From: Gossypium raimondii
Lineage: Eukaryota; Streptophyta; Magnoliopsida; Malvales; Malvaceae
Length of the DNA: 64,000 nucleotides
Reading direction: 5' to 3'
NCBI RefSeq assembly: GCF_025698545.1
Contig: NC_068567.1
Coordinates: forward strand, 57,541,371 to 57,605,370
This document shows, in pieces, positions 57,775 through 64,000 of this stretch (position 1 is its first letter; each line of letters begins with the position of its first letter). The position numbers were made by a program, and so were the translations under genes. The notes below the pieces were generated by a model. It was not told the origin of the DNA and searched no databases. It was given only the letters and a program-made list of their open reading frames with translations.

Positions 57775-60150
57775 TGTAACATCCCAATTTTCAGTGGTAA
57801 CAGAACAGTGGTTTTAGGACCACAAATTTTTGTCGTATCGAATCGTAAATATTATTTTTAGAATATTTATAGAGTTATTAAAGTCGTATTAAGAATTTGG
57901 TTTAGAAATATTAATGTTTAGATAGTTAATTTAAGAAAAAGAACTAAATTGAAAAAGGTGCAAAACTTGTTAATTAATGCATTTAGGTGATTAAATGGGT
58001 TAATTAATAATTAAGGAAGAACTTAAGTGATAATTAAACCCTAGTTATATTTTGGACGGCAATTAGAAAGGGAAAATGATAGAAAAATGACATGTTTAAT
58101 GTCAATGATAAATAAGTTAAAATTAATTAAAACAAATTGAAACATTAAATCATTTTCACTTCATTCTTCTTCAACTATCGGTCGGAACCACCATTTTTGA
58201 CCTAGGAAGTTTCAGTTGCTTCTTTGCTTTGCATGGTATGTAAATTTACTCGTTTTCTTGTAATTTTTATGTTTTTGAAATCGTTGCACCTAGGTTCAGC
58301 TATCCCGTACCTTTATTTTTTATTCTGTTAAAAATTTTGGAAGTTTATATTGATGAATATTGAATGATTTTTTATGAATACCATGTATTTGGAGTTTTGA
58401 TTATGTTATTTGATGAATTTGTAAAGTGATTTTTGTTAGATTTTGATTTTTAGGATTAAATTGTGAAAATGTCAAAATATTAAGGTTGGTTAGTGAATTT
58501 TATGTTTACTAGGGGCTCTTGGAGGGCCTAGTATATTTGGATAAAATATTTACTTGAGAAAATTGGCTAATTTGATAAAATTGGAGTTAAAGGACTAAAT
58601 TGCAAAAATGGTAAAAGTTTAGGGTAATTATGTAATTTTGAAAATAAAAGGGTATTAATTGTAAAATAGTTTGGGATTGGAATATATGCTATAAATGAAG
58701 AATTTTACATTTTAGATCAAAATCCCGTAGATACTCGTGGAAAATGAAAAATAGCGGAATAGTCCCTGAACCTCTGCAACGACTACAATTCAGTCCAAGT
58801 AAGTTCGTACGGTTAAATTTAACATTTTTATAAATTTATGATTTATATTATAAATATATATTCTATGGTTGGAAATAAATTATTGTTGGAATTATATTAT
58901 TGATTTAAATAATCAATTTGGATTGAACGTGGGATTTGAGTACATTCGTGTTTTGGTGTATGACGAAATTGGAGTGGTGATGGTATTAGAGGGAGTTATC
59001 GGCATATTACCCAAGTAAATCGAGGTTTAGCATTTGTTGTAAACTCTCGCGTTATACTTTCTGTTTGGCATGATTTGGGTGGATCAGCTCTTATGAGCTT
59101 CTGTTCAACTCTTACGAGCTTTTGTTGACGAACTCGGGAGGGCCAGCTCTATTGAGCTTCTTTTGACAATGTATTATTACCTGTAAGTCGTTATTTAAAT
59201 GAAAAATCTTGGTAAGGTAATCCGTTTAATGAATTTGAAAGATATGTTGTTTATTTCATATTAATCTGAATTCGGATGAATTTATCGATTGAAGTTGTGA
59301 ATGACAGGTAGTTCTTTTGGATGATTATTATTGTTTGAATTATTATAGTTAGTTCAGTAAGATTTATCATTTAACTCGTTGAATTTACTAAGCTTTAATA
59401 AGCTTACTTGTGTTGTTTAACGTCATTGTAGATTTTCGGAAGGTTGGACGATCGGATTGGCACTCAAGTCACACTATCCAGCGTATCTCGGTAGTTTTTA
59501 AAATGTTTAATTCGGATTATATGGCATGTATAGGCTCTTGTACAGTTTTGGTCAATGTTTGATTTATGTAAATATTATGAATGATATTTTGTGCAAATAA
59601 TCAACTTGCATTTTGTATGTGAATGAGGTATAGTTGTTATGCTAGTATGTGTGGTATATATGTATTTGAATTGTTGTGATTGTGGTACCTTTGATAGGTA
59701 TATTAATTAGGTATTTCTTGAGTGAATTGATGAATTGAATCAATGTTTATTTTGTTGTAAAGTTGTATATACTTGTGGTACCAATAAGGGTACATTGGTT
59801 AGGCACTTATTAGGTTGGATTTTGATGTGTTTTTGGCTCGATTAATGTCATTTTGAATTGATATTTTGGTTAGTATTTGAGTTTCTTAAAGTCCAAACAA
59901 CTTGAAATGGTTAACTTGTGGCTTAAGGTTCATTTTGGGGCCACACGGCCTGAGACACGAGCGTGTGTCTCAGCCGTGTGTGACACACAGCCATGCGACA
60001 CTGCCGTGTGTCCCCTGTAGGTTCAATACATATAAGTCGGGTAGTTACACGGCTTAGCACACGGCCAGACACACAGGTGTGTAAGGTCATTTCGAGGGGT
60101 ACACGGCCTAGCACACGGGCGTGTGGCTTGGCCGTGTGACCCAAGTCAGT
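57775..60150 (+). mobile_element. Truncated LTR (TGTAACATCCCAATTTTCAG type)
   Basis: Starts TGTAACATCCCAATTTTCAG; its first 60 bp (GGTAACAGAACAGTGGTTTT, GGACCACAAAT) resemble the start of the solo LTR at 59. It holds short repeats of AGCTCTTATGAGCTTCTGTT at 59090-59160 and the CCGTGTG block at 59940-60140. The usual TTACA end is not found, so the 3' side is lost. No coding. Confidence 0.65.
59940..60140 (+). repeat. Second CCGTGTG-rich region
   Basis: Alternating ACACGGCC and GCCGTGTG words as at 53150, in an LTR of opposite orientation. Non-coding. Confidence 0.75.
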
Positions 60151-60466
60151 GAGTTGCTTATGTGTAATTTAGGGACCATAGCCCTAATATATAACTTTTA
60201 CACATTAGCCCTAATTTCTAATCAGTCCATCATTAATTAGAAATTAGTTACTAGAGTATCTACACATATTTGGCCCATACTTTATTTAATAACTAATAAC
60301 TAATAAACTTTAACCAAATTAGATCATTTTTAATTTGGGCTAACCATTTATGATAGTAAATAACATGTAATTACTCTTATTATATATGTGATGTCCATAT
60401 TTTTCAACATAATAACCATTAAATACATAAACTAAAATGACATGACTTTTTTTAGTATTATGTAAA
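60151..60466. other. Short spacer of unknown origin
   Basis: AT-rich sequence with TTTAGGGACCATAGCCCTAA near 60168 and no supported gene; it holds the target site GTAAA of the next LTR. Confidence 0.4.
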
Positions 60467-62966
60467 TGTAATAGGCCAATTTTGGCCTGGGCCCAAATTA
60501 CCAAAATAAAACAAAAACCCAAACCAAAAAATAAATAAATAACTTTAAAAACCAAGTCCATTTACAACAAAACCCTAGCCCAATTCTAACCCAGCCCAAA
60601 TCAGCCCAACACCTAAACTAAACAAAAAAAACCCTATCCCCCTAAGCCTTTAATCGCCGCTCCTCCCACGCGCGCCGCACGGCCTCCTCGCACGCCACCA
60701 CCGCAGCACACGTCTGACACCTGCCAAACAAAGACAACACGTAACAGAAGCCAACAAGCAATAAAAACAATAGAGAAAAAGACAAAAAAATACAAAACAA
60801 ATTGTTTGTAATGGTCTATAAAAACAACAATAGGAATTTTGTATTTTCTTCTTCTACAAATGCACAAAAAAAAAACAAACTTTGAAATAAAAGGTGATTT
60901 TTTCGATATATCTGAGATTTCAGTTTTTTGTATTCTGATACTTTTTCTTATTTCTTATTTCTTTTTCTTTTAAAAGTGGTATAATAAAAGAGAAAGGAGA
61001 ACTCACCTAAGTCGGTCGGTCCCCGCCGTTGAACACCGTGGATGCCTGAATCCTCGGAACCCATGTAGGTTTAGACGAGGATTCAAAAAAAAAAAACCGA
61101 CAAGTTTTCTTTTCTTTTCTCACAATTATTTTCTTTTTCTAAAACAGATCGGATTTGAAATTTTTTTTATTTTAAAAAGAAAAGAGGGTTGAACAGCGGG
61201 GCTGCGGTGGCTCGACGACTAACCGCCGGTGGCCTTCTTGGCTAATTTCTGGGTTTAATTTTTGATATTTATGGAGAAACCATACGACGTTGTTTTGGGC
61301 CCTGGTTTCAGGCGCCAAAACGAAGTCGTTTTAGCATCTATCCGCGCGCGACCCGACCCGCTCCAGGGGAGATCCGCGGTTTTTTTACCAATGGGCTATT
61401 TGCACGAATAGCCCTTCTGCTTTTACAGCGCGCTTCAAATCGGTCCTATTCACTATTTATTCTCTTTTAATTTTGCCACGCATTTTATTTTTGCTTAAAT
61501 TTGGTCCTTTTAAACAATGCGTTTTGGAGGGCAGGGAATATTTCCCATTTGATCCCCCATATTATTTGCGCGTTATATTTTGATTCTTTGCTTTATTTTA
61601 TTCCGGTTTTTTTCCCCTTAAATTCTGTTTTGATTTCAATTTAATTCCTGTTTGGTTAATTTGATTAGTTATATATGATTTATCAATTCATTTATTTGTT
61701 TATCACTCTCTTACTTTTAAAAATTTAAATTTAATATTAGGTATTATTTTATCTATTTATTTACTTTTTACTCTTAAAATATTTAAACTAAACATTATGC
61801 ATACATATTTTTATCTATTTCGTTTTTTATCTTCTATTATTATTATTATTATTATTATTATCTATTATATATTTATTTACAAATTGCTCCGTTAACTTTT
61901 TTTTCTCAAGAACTGTTTCATTTATTTTATTTGTTTATTTATTTAGTTTCAAATTTTTAATCAAATGTCTTATTGATGTTCACTTATTTATTTATTTACT
62001 TAACATTTCTTTTATTTTATTTTTATAATCGGCTTCTTTTTATTTATTTTCTTTTATTGTGCCTTTTATTTATTCTTTTATTTATTTGCTACTTTCAATA
62101 TTTCAATATTTCAAAATTTAGAAATTATTATTATTAGTATTATTATTACCACAATTATTATTTTCATTGTTATTATTGTCCTATTATATATATTGGTATC
62201 ATGATCTATTGTTATTATCATTTTTTATTATTGTATTACTACAAATTACGCGCATTATCGTTATTCATTAAACATGACATTTTTACGTTTAGCTTTTTTT
62301 TACCATAATCAAATAAACTAAACTTATATCATTTTAAATATTGCATTAAAATTTTTTTACCTAAATTTGTAAAAAGGGAGATTTTTACAAAAAATAAATG
62401 CAATATTTCGTATTTGGAACTTCGAGAAATCATGCCCTAACTTACGGGGTTTTGATTTTCTCGTCGAACCTAAATGGCCAAATATTCTTCTAAATTTCAA
62501 AATACATGGAATTTCAACAAAAATTAAAGGCAAGCTTATTCTCGAGGGTTCAGATGTTGCATCCTAACTTACGAGATGTGACATATTGTTATCGCGGGAC
62601 GAGTGGGCCTTTGCTGCACATTTCAATTTAATTCAAGCGTTTTTAAAATTAACACCAATAAAAAAGGATCGTATTTTAAAATCTTTTCAAAATTTCAACT
62701 TTCGACATTAAGACATTAAGTAATCAACTAGGTACCAATTTTGGGCGTATCGAGGGTGCTAATCCTTCCTCATGCGTAATTGACTCCTGAACCCGTTTTC
62801 TGGATTTTGTAGACCAAAAATTATCGTTTTAGTAAATTTAAACTTTTATTAAAATTATTAAATTATGAGGTGATCCGATCACACCTAAATAAAAAGGATT
62901 GGTGGCGACTCCATTTTCGTTTTTAAAGAAAAAGTCGACCCCTTTAAAAAAAATGATTTCGACAGT
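60467..62966 (+). mobile_element. Solo LTR (2500 bp) with target duplication GTAAA
   Basis: Begins TGTAATAGGCCAATTTTGG and ends GATTTCGACA; GTAAA is at 60462-60466 and 62967-62971. No pol or gag. A GC-rich block (60640-60720) and an ATT microsatellite (about 61836-61862) lie inside. Its last 260 bp closely match the end of the solo LTR at 6107-8806 (AAGTAATCAACTAGGTACC, GGGCGTATCGAGGGTGCTAA, GGTGGCGACTCC), while the middle is much less alike. Confidence 0.9.
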
Positions 62967-62971
62967 AAAAA

Positions 62972-64000
62972 TAGCAAATTAACGTAGCATTACACATGTA
63001 ATGATATGTTTGTCACATAAAATTTTGAAAATAATATACCATTAAGAAATACGTAAGTTATATATAATATAAGGGCTAACAACAAAATTTAACCCTTAGG
63101 AGTCGAATTTGATAGCTCGGATTCTTGGAAATCTTTACAAGATTGCCAAATGAATTAAAAACAAAGAGAACGTTTTGGGAAAACTAGAACAACTACATTA
63201 AAAATCTAAGACATCTAGTCGTGTTGAATATTTATAGCTCTGCTCTAACCTTCACCTCCAATGCTGTGCAAATTAAAACAGGTTGTAGATCCTTTTTCCA
63301 TGCAATCATCTGAGTAATCTCCTTTGTCTCATATTTTTCAAATCCTTGAATTGGATTTATCTTCTTTCACAACGTTATTTCAAGACAGCAAAATTGATAT
63401 TTATAGATAAATATTTTCAACCATTAATACCAAGGTGTTACGATTTTATGAAGGTTAAAATTGAAATTTTAAAATTTAGTCTTTATTTTTTATTTTCAAG
63501 AATTTAATTTCTTTATTTTTAATTTTAAATTTTAAATTTTTATTTCAATTGTTAACACTGTTAATTTTTTTGTTAAATTTAAGTTAATTACAACACCATT
63601 TTTTTAATTACATAGCTATCGGTGAAATTTTTTATTTCAAACTGTCACATCATCAAATCTAACAAAAAAACTTTAATGGTATTAACTATTAGATCTAAAT
63701 TTTGAAATAAAAAACTAGAGAAACTAAATTTCTGAAAATAAAATACATGAAATAAATTCTAAAATTTTTAAAAATATAACTTATTTTAACCTTTCATAAA
63801 TTTGTAAATGATAAATGTCGTATTTTCTTTGTAAGTTTTGCACAATTTTGATTAGAGGTGTCATAATCTTGGGGCTAGTTGTAGATTATTTACGAGAATA
63901 GTATGTTTTGAATAGTAAAACTCGGTCACGCTATGTTGTCAGGTGACATTGACCCCAACAGTACATCCTTCATGAGCAAATCGTTCCAGCTGAAAAAAAT
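62972..64000. other. AT-rich end of the window, no gene seen
   Basis: No protein-like frame, with low-complexity TTTTAAATTTTAAATTTTTA near 63520. The last 100 bp (CTCGGTCACGCTATGTTGTC) have a more normal composition and could border another feature outside the window. Confidence 0.4.

Noticed and set aside
1-64000. tRNA, rRNA or microRNA genes
   Set aside because: I saw no convincing tRNA clover-leaf, rRNA segment or conserved microRNA hairpin. The tRNA-like word near 28233 is a retrotransposon primer-binding site.

Overview
The window is plant nuclear DNA, most likely cotton (Gossypium) or a close malvalean relative. The basis is intron-containing land-plant genes with long AT-rich introns, Ty3/gypsy LTRs of several kb carrying CCGTGTG-rich stretches, and dense nested retrotransposons. 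The species is an inference; no database search was possible. There is no prokaryotic or phage-like content, and I see no convincing new molecular system. The novelty lies in how the locus was broken and rebuilt by transposable elements.

Layout. 1-4818: a Ty3/gypsy remnant interrupted by a 2.96 kb solo LTR (duplication ACACT). 4819-6065 (minus): a vicilin-like (cupin) seed-protein pseudogene, truncated by that gypsy element. Its 5' side was split by a second solo LTR (6107-8806, duplication GAGGT) placed 41 bp before the ATG; remains of the promoter, with RY motifs, lie beyond it. 8966-10637: two hAT-type miniature elements rich in GGGCCGGGC. 10882-14774 (plus): an intact seven-exon exonuclease V (EXO5) gene.

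15.5-40.5 kb: a cluster of three G-type (S-domain) lectin receptor kinases, all on the minus strand. Only the middle one (17194-19659, 821 aa, intronless) is intact. The first (15568-16547) has lost its middle. The third (34113-40451) is broken by a copia element with an internal inversion, a 1.3 kb foreign insert, deletions and frameshifts. Between copies two and three, an old copia (20610-30737) sits inside a long-inverted-repeat element and itself holds a younger, oppositely oriented copia (23756-28633).

42-50 kb: an intact universal-stress-protein gene of the PHOS32/PHOS34 type (plus) and, on the minus strand, a complete four-coding-exon leucine-rich-repeat gene of the type annotated as outer arm dynein light chain 1. 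51-63 kb: no genes, but a hAT-type element and several LTRs, including a reverse-strand LTR nested in another LTR and a solo LTR at 60467-62966 with duplication GTAAA.

The four intact genes are ordinary housekeeping or signalling genes and do not form a pathway. EXO5 is a DNA-repair or organelle nuclease, the lectin kinase is a likely surface receptor, the USP protein is a MAPK-type phosphosubstrate candidate, and the LRR protein has no known role. Target-site duplications, read directly, allow a relative order of many insertions to be worked out.
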